IMG/VR virus record: IMGVR_UViG_3300009285_000650
Coordinates: 1 to 38,347 of that record
Strand: one strand, 5' to 3'
Length of the DNA: 38,347 nucleotides
Origin: a virus
Position 1 is the stretch's first letter. Each line of letters begins with the position of its first letter. Made by a program: the position numbers and the translations under genes. Below are positions 23,856-30,949 of this stretch, piece by piece. The notes beneath the pieces were generated by a model. The model worked only from the letters and a program-made list of their open reading frames with translations, made no database searches and was not told where the DNA came from.

Positions 23856-25679
23856 TTATTTTCCTGCCTTGGTTTTAGCGTCGAACTCGGCTCCGGCCTT
23901 CTTGGTGATCTCGGCGGTGAGTTTCTTGACGTCGATTCCCACCGCGTCCAGCAGCTGATCATCGTTGCAGTTGTGCCAGGATACTACGAGGGCTCCGAGC
24001 TTCAAGCAGTCCTCGGCTTCGAGCTTCTTGCGGTTGATCTTGAGGTCTTTGCACAGGTTCGTCAGCTCCCAGCTGTCCACGGTCCGGAACAGATTGATGA
24101 TCTGTTTCTCGTTCATGTCGTGCTTGAGCTTGTCGGCAGCCTCAGATATCCCATCGGTTACGGCGGATGCGATGAACTTCTCGCGGGGAGTCTTGGGTTT
24201 AGGGCCGGTGGAGGATCCAGTGGATTTCTTTTCCGCCTTCGACACCCAGACCTTGTTGTCGGGCTTGGAGATCACCAGGGATTCGTCCGTGGCGAGTTTG
24301 CGGTTCTTGGTCAATTCCACTGACACGCGCGATCCAGCAGGGATATACATGTTCTGGTAGACCGCATTTCCCGAGATCGTTATCTGGACACCAGGGTGAT
24401 TCTCCGTTAAGGCAAGCGTTCTCTCGTTCCAGAAATGATCTATCTTCTGGTTAAAGCACGTCCGGTTGAGGCACTTGCCCTTCTCGGCTCCGTCGAACAG
24501 CATCCCATGGTTCCCGCTGTTATCGGGACAGGCCGTGCACCCAGGCAGCCCGGCATAGGCATCCTTCTTCGGAAACGGAGAGGCATCGAGATTCTGACCA
24601 AGAGTCTGCTCGATGAACTCTTGCAGATGCTTGGCGGTATTTTTGCCTTCGGTTCGGCACTCCCATTCGTCGAACCACGCCATGAACGTCTCCTCGCGCT
24701 TCTCCTCCGGTACGCGCAGCAATTGGTGACCGTGAGCCGGGGTCAGATCTCCGGACTCGATGAGGGCGATAACCTGTATCGGAAGCCCAAGCAGATTTGT
24801 GGATCTGTAGACGTAGGCCTCCGATTTGTCCACGACTTGCGCGAGTTGGGCAACGGTATATTTCCCAGCTGCGATCAAGGTCTGAAACGCCCTCGCCTCC
24901 TCGATTGGAGTCAAGTCCTTGCGGTGGATGTTCTCCGCGGCTTGGTATTCGAGGGCCTGTTGATCATCGAGATCAAGGACCCGCGCCGGTACTGTTGTGA
25001 GCCCTGCCAGGCGTGCACAGGTATGGTCCCTGGAGCCCTCAGGAGCGCCCGCTAGGGCCGTTGTGAGCCATCCGGGGGTATCTGATGGCCCCCCCCCGCC
25101 CGCGGAGGCCGTGGCGGGCAACGTGGGCCCGCTGGTAGGGGTGGAAATCATGTCCAGCAGGGCCTGAGGGGCCGTGGGGATGTCCTCCATGGTGGTTGGT
25201 TGGATAATCCACTCGTAAGCCGGGCCATCCGGATGGACGCTCGGCTGGACCACGATATAGCCAACCCCCCGGATATCTACCTGCCAGACTGGTTTTTGTG
25301 TCTCGGGGTTGATGTCTGGTGATGCTAGCATCGCGACGCGATCGGGGATTGGTCCCGGAGCCTCCAGGAGAACGTGGAATCCGTTGATCGTGCGTTGCCG
25401 AGGCGCGAACTGCGGTAGCTCGACTCCGGCGTCGCGCAGCGCTGATTCGGCGCCGGGGCCGTCCAGGTCGACCGCGAAGAGCCCGCGGCCGAGCACCAGG
25501 GCGATGTTTCGCGGTTCAGGAGTTAGGAACCATCGTTCGAGATCGGCGTCGGTCGGCGCGGTGTTCTGGTATTTTTTCCAGGAGATCAGAGGTGGTTTTT
25601 TCGTGCGGGTGCGGAGAGGGACCGGGTTCATCCCGAGCGCGCGGTATCGACGGGCCCATTCTAGAGTTTTTGTTGACAC
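23856..25679 (-). CDS. PrimPol-ParB fusion protein
   Basis: A 607-residue protein. Residues 1-180 are a bifunctional primase/polymerase (PrimPol) domain with VDLD (Asp71, Asp73), NGFHVLLE (His102), VDIRGVGYIVVQPSVHPDG (Asp135) and W-I-P ending; these are the metal and nucleotide positions. After a Gly/Pro linker and the PrimPol-like GWLTTALAGAPEGSRDHTCA (203-221) the sequence becomes ParB from RLAGLTTVPARVLDLDD (223-239): AENIHRKDLTPIEEARAF, an HTH at about 265-300 (YTVAQLAQVVDKSEAYVYRS) and the Cys cluster CTACPDNSGN ... CLNRTCF. The ParB N-terminal CTPase/nuclease motifs are absent. It begins 19 bases inside the nuclease gene. Probably a DNA-binding primase for replication. Confidence 0.75.
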   Translation of the reverse strand: MSTKTLEWARRYRALGMNPVPLRTRTKKPPLISWKKYQNTAPTDADLERWFLTPEPRNIALVLGRGLFAVDLDGPGAESALRDAGVELPQFAPRQRTINGFHVLLEAPGPIPDRVAMLASPDINPETQKPVWQVDIRGVGYIVVQPSVHPDGPAYEWIIQPTTMEDIPTAPQALLDMISTPTSGPTLPATASAGGGGPSDTPGWLTTALAGAPEGSRDHTCARLAGLTTVPARVLDLDDQQALEYQAAENIHRKDLTPIEEARAFQTLIAAGKYTVAQLAQVVDKSEAYVYRSTNLLGLPIQVIALIESGDLTPAHGHQLLRVPEEKREETFMAWFDEWECRTEGKNTAKHLQEFIEQTLGQNLDASPFPKKDAYAGLPGCTACPDNSGNHGMLFDGAEKGKCLNRTCFNQKIDHFWNERTLALTENHPGVQITISGNAVYQNMYIPAGSRVSVELTKNRKLATDESLVISKPDNKVWVSKAEKKSTGSSTGPKPKTPREKFIASAVTDGISEAADKLKHDMNEKQIINLFRTVDSWELTNLCKDLKINRKKLEAEDCLKLGALVVSWHNCNDDQLLDAVGIDVKKLTAEITKKAGAEFDAKTKAGK

Positions 25680-26041
25680 AAAGCGATTGCCTCCTCCGGG
25701 GAACGAACGACCGCTGCCAATCCGCCGGCGGCGTTAAGGACGGAAATAAAATTAGCCTGCTCCGGGCTCACGCGCCCGATTTGCGTTTTGACCTCGATCG
25801 CAACGAACTGAGCGATGCGTTGACCAGGCTGCGCGATGATGGTTCGCCAGCCGATGAGATCGGAGCTGCCGGTGCAGAGTCCGGCGTGCAGAGGTCGAGG
25901 ATTTATAAGCACAATCCGATCTGGTGAGTGGCTGGCCACGTCGCCGATCCAGCCGGTTCCGGTGTTGTTCCTGAATACCCTTATACCAAGCATAGCGCCC
26001 ACCGCCAGGCGGATGCGCTGTAGTATTGGAGTTTCGTTCAC
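25661..26041 (-). CDS. VRR-NUC nuclease
   Basis: GTG 26041 is preferred because it overlaps the TGA of a 27-residue gene and because family members begin close to this point; it gives 126 residues. Motifs are RNNTGTGWIGD (Arg24), SSDLIG (Asp61), IEVKT (Glu83, Lys85) and QANFI (Gln95), the PD-(D/E)XK core of VRR-NUC domains. Such stand-alone nucleases are often encoded beside phage helicases and primases and cut branched DNA. All catalytic residues are present. An upstream ATG at 26089 is possible but would overlap two tiny genes. Confidence 0.82.
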   Translation of the reverse strand: MNETPILQRIRLAVGAMLGIRVFRNNTGTGWIGDVASHSPDRIVLINPRPLHAGLCTGSSDLIGWRTIIAQPGQRIAQFVAIEVKTQIGRVSPEQANFISVLNAAGGLAAVVRSPEEAIALCQQKL

Positions 26042-26121
26042 CGGGTCACCCACATAACGCACACCCACCCCGCGACAATCGCCGCGCATACAGCCCAGTC
26101 GTTTCGCAGGAGGCGGGTCAT
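26038..26121 (-). CDS. 27-residue membrane micropeptide
   Basis: MTRLLRNDWAVCAAIVAGWV onward, ending CVMWVTR: basic ends around one hydrophobic segment (residues about 9-24), typical of a single-pass small membrane protein. ATG 26121 overlaps the stop of the 17-residue ORF and its TGA overlaps the nuclease GTG, so it sits in a translational-coupling chain. Small size limits certainty. Confidence 0.45.
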   Translation of the reverse strand: MTRLLRNDWAVCAAIVAGWVCVMWVTR

Positions 26122-26171
26122 GGGAGCTGCCTGGAGCCGCCCTGCAAATACTCGATCTTTGACCGTTGCAT
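26118..26171 (-). CDS. 17-residue micro-ORF
   Basis: MQRSKIEYLQGGSRQLP, starting in a TAATG overlap with the preceding gene's stop and ending in an ATGA overlap with the next. It may serve only to carry ribosomes across the gap (translational coupling) rather than make a functional peptide. Confidence 0.3.
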   Translation of the reverse strand: MQRSKIEYLQGGSRQLP

Positions 26172-26341
26172 TATTTCTCCCTCTCCGCGATCATGGCGTC
26201 GGCATAACGATACGCCTCTATCGCACATTGTGACGGGTCCGGGCAATAATCAGGCAAAAATGCGCGCATCGCATTTGCGGCAAAATAATCCCTGAGCGAC
26301 ATCACTTGCGGAAACGCCTGACCTACGTCTGGTTTATTCAT
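26171..26341 (-). CDS. Small phage protein with SLRDYFAA motif
   Basis: A 56-residue protein; ATG 26341 follows AGGAGGATAACG. The phrase MSLRDYFAANAMRAFLPDY followed by a helix with ...AYRYADAMIAEREK is a common small protein in early regions of temperate phages. No function is established that I know. The gene overlaps the end of its neighbour by 8 bases. Confidence 0.7.
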   Translation of the reverse strand: MNKPDVGQAFPQVMSLRDYFAANAMRAFLPDYCPDPSQCAIEAYRYADAMIAEREK

Positions 26342-26756
26342 CGTTATCCTCCTGCTTCCCATCGTCATTAGCCTTCCCGTCTGACTGGGGAGCGAGGGCG
26401 TTTTTTATCACGCCAAGGCATATTTCCTTTTTACCCGATTCGTCTTGCACGGCCAAACGGATGTAATAATCTGCTGCATTTAACGCTTTCCTAAGATCCA
26501 AATTCCTCGCGTTCATTTTGTCGATGATACCCTCCAACTTCTCGACCTGATCCATGAGTTCAGGTCCGTCTTTTTCCCACATCCTCAGACGTTCGTTTAG
26601 CTTTGAAATCATGCCCCGGAACTCGTCGCGCTCCTTGACCGCCGCGTCCATGAAAACTGCTATCGTTGACTTTGCATCCGCATAACATGACGCGCAGTAC
26701 GCGACCATATTGTCCGTCCCGTGCTCGGACTTGCAGTTATGGCAGGTGTATCTCAT
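26334..26756 (-). CDS. Zinc-finger plus coiled-coil protein
   Basis: ATG 26756 overlaps the preceding stop (ATGA), giving 140 residues. The N-terminus CHNC (Cys5, Cys8) and CASC (Cys21, Cys24) form a four-cysteine zinc site. Residues about 35-95 are a coiled coil with heptads (FRGMISKLNERLRMW, LMDQVEKLEGIIDKM). The C-terminus is acidic. Likely dimeric; partner unknown. Confidence 0.65.
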   Translation of the reverse strand: MRYTCHNCKSEHGTDNMVAYCASCYADAKSTIAVFMDAAVKERDEFRGMISKLNERLRMWEKDGPELMDQVEKLEGIIDKMNARNLDLRKALNAADYYIRLAVQDESGKKEICLGVIKNALAPQSDGKANDDGKQEDNDE

Positions 26757-27148
26757 TTGTTTGCCTCGTTCACTGTTTTTAGAGAAGCAGCCCTTTCCCA
26801 CTCAACCAATTCATCGACACCGTTACCTTCGTCATATTTTACTGCCCTCCACAATGACTCTCCGGCGCTAAGCATCCTAGACAACTGATTTTCCAATTCG
26901 TCACACCTTATTTTTGCCTGCATAAGTTGTGACTTTGCCTCAATCACATCGTCGATTAGTAGAGGGATATCCTGACGGGCTTTGGAGATAAATTCAGCAT
27001 CCATAACGCAAGCGTCAAGAGGCCTGCGTCGCATACCTGCAATAAAATATTTCTCGCTGGTCACTAAATGATTTGTTCTATACCACGGCCCCGGACTCGC
27101 CGCCTCGCACCGCGCCTTCATCTCCGCAAGCTCAGCGTCGGTGATCAT
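26753..27148 (-). CDS. Ead/Ea22-like phage protein
   Basis: A 131-residue protein with RCEAASPGPWY (residues about 13-23) and DAEFISKARQDIPLLIDDV followed by coiled coil. This N-terminal ASPGPW phrase and FI--ARQDIP motif is common in Ead/Ea22-like early proteins of lambdoid and other phages, whose role is unclear. Overlaps both neighbours by 4 bases. Confidence 0.6.
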   Translation of the reverse strand: MITDAELAEMKARCEAASPGPWYRTNHLVTSEKYFIAGMRRRPLDACVMDAEFISKARQDIPLLIDDVIEAKSQLMQAKIRCDELENQLSRMLSAGESLWRAVKYDEGNGVDELVEWERAASLKTVNEANK

Positions 27149-27609
27149 GGCTCAACCTCAACCGAATCGGTAAGAATCTTTACCGTGTTCTGAAATGCCT
27201 TCTCCAATAATTCGTGAGGAAGTTTCAACGGGTAAACGCTGCCACTACGCGCCTTACCGGCCATGACGCAATCGACGACATATTCCAAAACGTCGATTAG
27301 GTTTACATCATAACGGATTACGGCTTGATTACTTATGTGGTGACGTTCTACCGCCTGGTGCATCTCCCACCATTTTGTCGTCTTGAAGCCATTTTGAAAA
27401 TCAGCAAAGAAAGAATCTATTGCGCTGATCTTGGTATGATCGTGATCATCTGATGCCTTGATAATCATTCTGACGAATAGGTGCAACCCTTCTCGAACAT
27501 CTTCGATGTGTTGACGTGACGACGACAACAGAACATCCTTTGTCACCTTTGACCAATCGCAAGTCCTCGTATCTGCCGTGCTAGACTTCTTTATTCTGAT
27601 TTTGCTCAT
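27145..27609 (-). CDS. DUF5662-like putative metal-binding protein
   Basis: A 154-residue protein with His/Asp positions like an HD-type or DUF5662 fold: His34, DHDHTKIS (His56-Asp57-His58), WWEMHQAVERHH (His84, His90, His91) and NLIDVLEYVVD (Asp106). In DUF5662 a similar HD...H...HH set is taken as a metal site. The opening is basic. Substrate unknown. It is linked to the downstream gene by a 4-base overlap. Confidence 0.55.
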   Translation of the reverse strand: MSKIRIKKSSTADTRTCDWSKVTKDVLLSSSRQHIEDVREGLHLFVRMIIKASDDHDHTKISAIDSFFADFQNGFKTTKWWEMHQAVERHHISNQAVIRYDVNLIDVLEYVVDCVMAGKARSGSVYPLKLPHELLEKAFQNTVKILTDSVEVEP

Positions 27610-27648
27610 CTCCCCTCCTAACCTTGCTGACGGACAGGCTGCGCTGAT

Positions 27649-28734
27649 TCATTTGGACTCCGTGTTAAAAAACGCCTTGAACATATCCGCTCCGTAAGCC
27701 CCCGCCGTGATCTTGATTATTCCTGCTACCGTGATCTTCTCCGGAGTCTGGCGCTGATTCATCCACGCTCTAACCCCTGGCTCACATGCCCCAGTTATGG
27801 TTCTGTATGCCCGGATCGCGTCCCGCTTCGTTACTTCTAGGTCCAGCTTCCACGCCTTAAATTCCGTCGTGTCGCGATTGCCTATCTTGTACATCAAGCC
27901 GTCGCGGGCCTCGGACAAAGTCTTTCCGTGCGAGAACGCCTCTCCGTCGGTGACGAGGTAAGATACCTTGGTCTGACCGCAAACAATAACTCGGGAAACT
28001 GGTCCGCGCTGTGACACGATACGCGCCAGGATACCGTCGGCAAACGAGAAACCGGCAGCAGCGAATGCCGACAGCAGCATTGCTCGGCAACGATTCGGTG
28101 CTTCTGTGTCGTTTGACTTTACGCCGGACCAATCGCCACTGGCGTCGATGGAGCCGCCCACCGAGGTCAGCTTCGGGAACGCAGACTTCGTGTCCGCGCC
28201 ACTGGCGTAGATGTAGCCGCCCACCGAGGTCAGCTTCGGGAACGCAGACTTCGTGTCCGCGCCCCTGGCGTAGATGGAGCCGCCCACCGAGGTCAGCTTC
28301 GGGAACGCAAACTTCGTGTCCGCGCCACTGGCGTCGATGGAGCCGCCCACCGAGGTCAGCTTCGGGAACGCAAACTTCGTGTCCGCGCCACTGGCGTAGA
28401 TGTAGCCGCCCACCGAGGTCAGCTTCGGGAACGCAGACTTCGTGTCCGCGCCCCTGGCGTAGATGGAGCCGCCCACCGAGGTCAGCTTCGGGAACGCAGA
28501 CTTCGTGTCCGCGCCACTGGCGTCGATGGAGCCGCCCACCGAGGTCAGCTTCGGGAACGCAGACTTCGTGTCCGCGCCCCTGGCGTCGATGGAGCCGCCC
28601 ACCTTTTTAAGATTTGGGAACAACTCTTTTTTATACTCTACAGCGGAAAGATTTCCTGTTATCTCGGTGTAATCGTAAACCTGGCCGGCATTGGCCACCA
28701 AGTCCCCTGTAAAGATATTCTTCTTGTTTTTCAT
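27649..28734 (-). CDS. Tandem-repeat (LRR-like) protein
   Basis: A 361-residue protein. Residues about 40-200 hold one diverged and seven near-identical 21-residue units (AFPKLTSVGGSIDASGADTKS type) with regular Leu/Val/Gly spacing, which should form a solenoid like leucine-rich or beta-helix repeats. Similar repeats (L-SVGG-L-I) are found in phage and plasmid proteins that share this C-terminal domain, here about 225-361, with KVSYLVTDGEAFSHGKTLSE, GNRDTTEFKAWKLD and RTITGACEPGVRAWM. Function is unknown to me; a binding or recognition surface is likely. It has no signal peptide, so acts inside the cell. A stop lies 39 bases before the next start. Confidence 0.75.
   Translation of the reverse strand: MKNKKNIFTGDLVANAGQVYDYTEITGNLSAVEYKKELFPNLKKVGGSIDARGADTKSAFPKLTSVGGSIDASGADTKSAFPKLTSVGGSIYARGADTKSAFPKLTSVGGYIYASGADTKFAFPKLTSVGGSIDASGADTKFAFPKLTSVGGSIYARGADTKSAFPKLTSVGGYIYASGADTKSAFPKLTSVGGSIDASGDWSGVKSNDTEAPNRCRAMLLSAFAAAGFSFADGILARIVSQRGPVSRVIVCGQTKVSYLVTDGEAFSHGKTLSEARDGLMYKIGNRDTTEFKAWKLDLEVTKRDAIRAYRTITGACEPGVRAWMNQRQTPEKITVAGIIKITAGAYGADMFKAFFNTESK
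28141..28603 (-). repeat. 63-bp tandem repeat array with 189-bp higher-order repeat
   Basis: Copies begin (plus strand GGCGT landmark) at 28141, 28204, 28267, 28330, 28393, 28456, 28519 and 28582, exactly 63 bp apart. Units are identical except at four single-base positions, all changing the residue: Asp/Tyr, Ser/Tyr, Arg/Ser and Ser/Phe. In coding order the types run SID-AS, SIY-AR, YIY-AS, then the same three again, then SID-AS, so the last expansion copied a three-unit block. Confidence 0.95.
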
Positions 28735-28748
28735 TTACTTTCCCTCCG

Positions 28749-29375
28749 TCAGTGATTTTTATTTGGCCCCGTCCCGCCGTTCAGCGCAGCGTCATGTTGT
28801 TTCCGCAGTGACCGCTTCAATCCTTTTACATCTGGGCGACTGTGGCCGCTTTCCACAATCTCTCTGGCCATTTTCCGGAATGAGTTGACGCGGGTCCTTA
28901 CTGAGTGTACGTTCATCTTCAATTTCCGCGCTGCGAAAATTAGATTGTTTTTAGTCTGTGAATCTGCCATTACCATGAATATCTCTAAGTCACTGTTCAT
29001 GCTCGACAATAACAAGGCAAGCGTCTCTCTGAGCACTAGCCTATGCGATGGACATTCTAAATTGAGATCGCGCATAGGGACATTGATACGGTCTAACAAA
29101 GTTTCATCAGAGTTTTCGTCCATTGAGCTCTCTATGCTTACGGACGGACACAACCTTTCACGTCGTGCCATCTTTCTCACTTGGCTCTTGATCGCCCACA
29201 GGATGTTCTGTTTGATGCAGACGGGGGCATTTGTCCAGGCTTCTCCTTGGTGCCGCCTTAACTTTTCAAATACAGCTGTAACGACGTCCGCTCCTTCTTG
29301 CTCCGAATCTAGCAGTCCGAGCAGGTAGGCATTACGAGTGGCGAAATCAAGGTAATCATCCAGGTTATCTATCAT
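28749..29375 (-). CDS. Sigma-factor-like DNA-binding protein
   Basis: A 208-residue protein. Residues about 5-75 are helical with VFEKLRRHQGEAWTNAPVCI and ILWAIKSQVRKMARRER, resembling sigma region 2. Residues about 115-170 (LALLLSSMNSDLEIFMVMAD ... KLKMNVHSVRTRVNSFRKMA) resemble region 4, where a helix-turn-helix ends in S-RTRV---RK-A. The overall layout matches extracytoplasmic-function-like sigma factors that phages use to redirect RNA polymerase. The region 2 -10 motif is not clear, so a plain HTH regulator is the alternative. Its start overlaps the previous stop by 4 bases. Confidence 0.5.
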   Translation of the reverse strand: MIDNLDDYLDFATRNAYLLGLLDSEQEGADVVTAVFEKLRRHQGEAWTNAPVCIKQNILWAIKSQVRKMARRERLCPSVSIESSMDENSDETLLDRINVPMRDLNLECPSHRLVLRETLALLLSSMNSDLEIFMVMADSQTKNNLIFAARKLKMNVHSVRTRVNSFRKMAREIVESGHSRPDVKGLKRSLRKQHDAALNGGTGPNKNH

Positions 29376-29515
29376 CGTTCTGACCTATTTCTCTCATCCA
29401 ACTTACGATGATGCCCGCACAGCCACCGCTTCCCGACGCGGTAGACAACGCGCTTGAGGCAACGGTGAGCCGGTGCGTAGGTGCTCGCGGGGACGGGGGC
29501 TTGACAGGTGGTCAT
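29372..29515 (-). CDS. Small basic Cys/His protein
   Basis: A 47-residue protein, ATG 29515, whose start and stop both overlap neighbours (TCATGA and ATGA). The core CLKRVVYRVGKRWLCGHHRK has Cys and His spaced as in a small zinc knuckle (C-x13-C-x-HH). Similar mini-zinc proteins are common in phage early operons. No function known. Confidence 0.55.
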   Translation of the reverse strand: MTTCQAPVPASTYAPAHRCLKRVVYRVGKRWLCGHHRKLDERNRSER

Positions 29516-29682
29516 GAACCTGCCGCCATCGAATGCTCTACTACAAGTTCCAGCATTTTACCGTCAAGAGCTTTATTTATCTCCCTAGGATTGTTTCCCC
29601 TGCAACCTCGCATGTAACACATGTAAAGTTCAGTCAATTCCTGCTCGGTCAGTTCCAACGATATCATTTTCTTTGTGTTCAT
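29512..29682 (-). CDS. Small phage protein downstream of dnaB
   Basis: A 56-residue protein from ATG 29682, with GAGGATAT before it; the first 53 bases overlap the end of the helicase gene in another frame. MISLELTEQELTELYMCYMR suggests two helices of a small regulatory or binding protein. Internal ATG at 29667 is an alternative start. Family not recognised. Confidence 0.5.
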   Translation of the reverse strand: MNTKKMISLELTEQELTELYMCYMRGCRGNNPREINKALDGKMLELVVEHSMAAGS

Positions 29683-30949
29683 ATATCCTCAGGCTTTGTG
29701 GGTCCATTTCTAGGATGACTTTCATTTTGCGTCGTGACTCTCGGCTTTTGCAGTTTATGGCCTGTAATATTCTCTTGCCTTGATTTTTATTTGCATCGGA
29801 TTCGATGATTGGCGGCTCCCATATCAACACGACTCGGCTGCTCTCCTGCTCTACAGCAGATGACTCAGCAAGCTCGCCCATAGTCGGGGCCGTGTCAGCC
29901 TTTCCAGCGTAGGCCATTCGGTTTAGCTGGCTTGCAAGGTGGACTACAACATCATGACGGCGGGCTATCGAGTGCAGACGGATCATAAACTCCTTGATCC
30001 GCAAGCGCATCGGGTCAGACTTGGACAGCGACGGAAGGTTGCAGTGGGTCAGGTAGTCGATAAAAACAACATTCGGCTTGCTCTCAGATATTGCAGTCTC
30101 TATGTCCTGCAAACTCGGCTCTGGGTTATCCATAAGCCTAATCCCCATCTTCTGCAATTCTTCTGCTGTATCTCTGTACTTTTCAAAACCTGACAGAGAT
30201 AGACCGCGACGAAGATCATAGGCTCCGGGACCTCCGAAGATAGACATTATCCGGTCGCTCTGCTCAGTGTTGCTCATCTCGGTCCCGACCATCAGGCACG
30301 GCCATCCCTGCTCGGCGCAATGGCGCATTATGTTGACCATAAGTAACGACTTACCGACGCCAGGAGCTGCGGCCCAGGTGGTTATCTCTCCAGGTAGGCA
30401 CCCACCCCATAGATCGTCAAACCCTCTGTACCCAACAGTGTAAAGCACGCGCGGTGTCTTTTTGTCGTATCGCTCAATAGCCTTGTGCAGAACATCGCCT
30501 ATTGATTCAGTCCTGTCTTTACCTACGGAATCAAGGCACCTAACAGCATCGGCAATCTTGTCTATATTGCATGGGTCCTTGCATTCAACTAGGCGCAAGC
30601 ACTCATCGTTTATCCTGCGCTCCCAGTAGTGGCGGGCCACAATGTTGCAGTAGTGCGTAAGGTGAGATGCGTGTCCGATAGAGTGTAATATGTCTGTAAG
30701 CGCTTCTATGCCGCCTACATCGTCTAGTTTTCCAATCTCTTTAAGTAGGCCTGGAAGGGTAACGATATCTATAGGCACCGTAGGCCCCATGTCCAACATG
30801 GCCTCATAGATTGCCCGGAATGAGTCAAAATAGAACATCTCTGGTTTTATCCTTGCCATTGCCGAACGCAATGAACATCCGCCAGAATCAACAAGGATTG
30901 ACGCCAGGATTGCCTTTTCGGCTTGTTGGTTGTTTGGAGGTGTTAGCAT
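29630..30949 (-). CDS. dnaB: Replicative DNA helicase (DnaB family)
   Basis: A 439-residue hexameric helicase. The N-terminal domain (about 1-105) opens with PPNNQQAEKAILASILVD. The RecA-like motor has Walker A APGVGKS (195-201), the GTEMS step, Walker B VVFIDYL (294-300, Asp298), and the H4 region with LASQLNRMA and SSAVEQESSRVVLI. It starts 7 bases inside the initiator gene, so the two are coupled, as with lambda O and P or phage P22 gene 12/18. The initiator is expected to load this helicase at the origin inside its own gene. Confidence 0.93.
   Translation of the reverse strand: MLTPPNNQQAEKAILASILVDSGGCSLRSAMARIKPEMFYFDSFRAIYEAMLDMGPTVPIDIVTLPGLLKEIGKLDDVGGIEALTDILHSIGHASHLTHYCNIVARHYWERRINDECLRLVECKDPCNIDKIADAVRCLDSVGKDRTESIGDVLHKAIERYDKKTPRVLYTVGYRGFDDLWGGCLPGEITTWAAAPGVGKSLLMVNIMRHCAEQGWPCLMVGTEMSNTEQSDRIMSIFGGPGAYDLRRGLSLSGFEKYRDTAEELQKMGIRLMDNPEPSLQDIETAISESKPNVVFIDYLTHCNLPSLSKSDPMRLRIKEFMIRLHSIARRHDVVVHLASQLNRMAYAGKADTAPTMGELAESSAVEQESSRVVLIWEPPIIESDANKNQGKRILQAINCKSRESRRKMKVILEMDPQSLRIYEHKENDIVGTDRAGID

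Noticed and set aside
28141-28603. CRISPR array
   Set aside because: Units are contiguous 63-bp coding repeats with no unique spacers.
28141-28603. Diversity-generating retroelement variable region
   Set aside because: No reverse transcriptase or template repeat is seen, and the variable bases are not adenine-specific.
28011-28610. Plus-strand open frame of 199 codons across the 63-bp repeats
   Set aside because: Repeats with a period divisible by 3 keep all frames open; the product is a low-complexity Arg/Pro/Ser string, while the minus frame gives a sensible solenoid and C-terminal domain.
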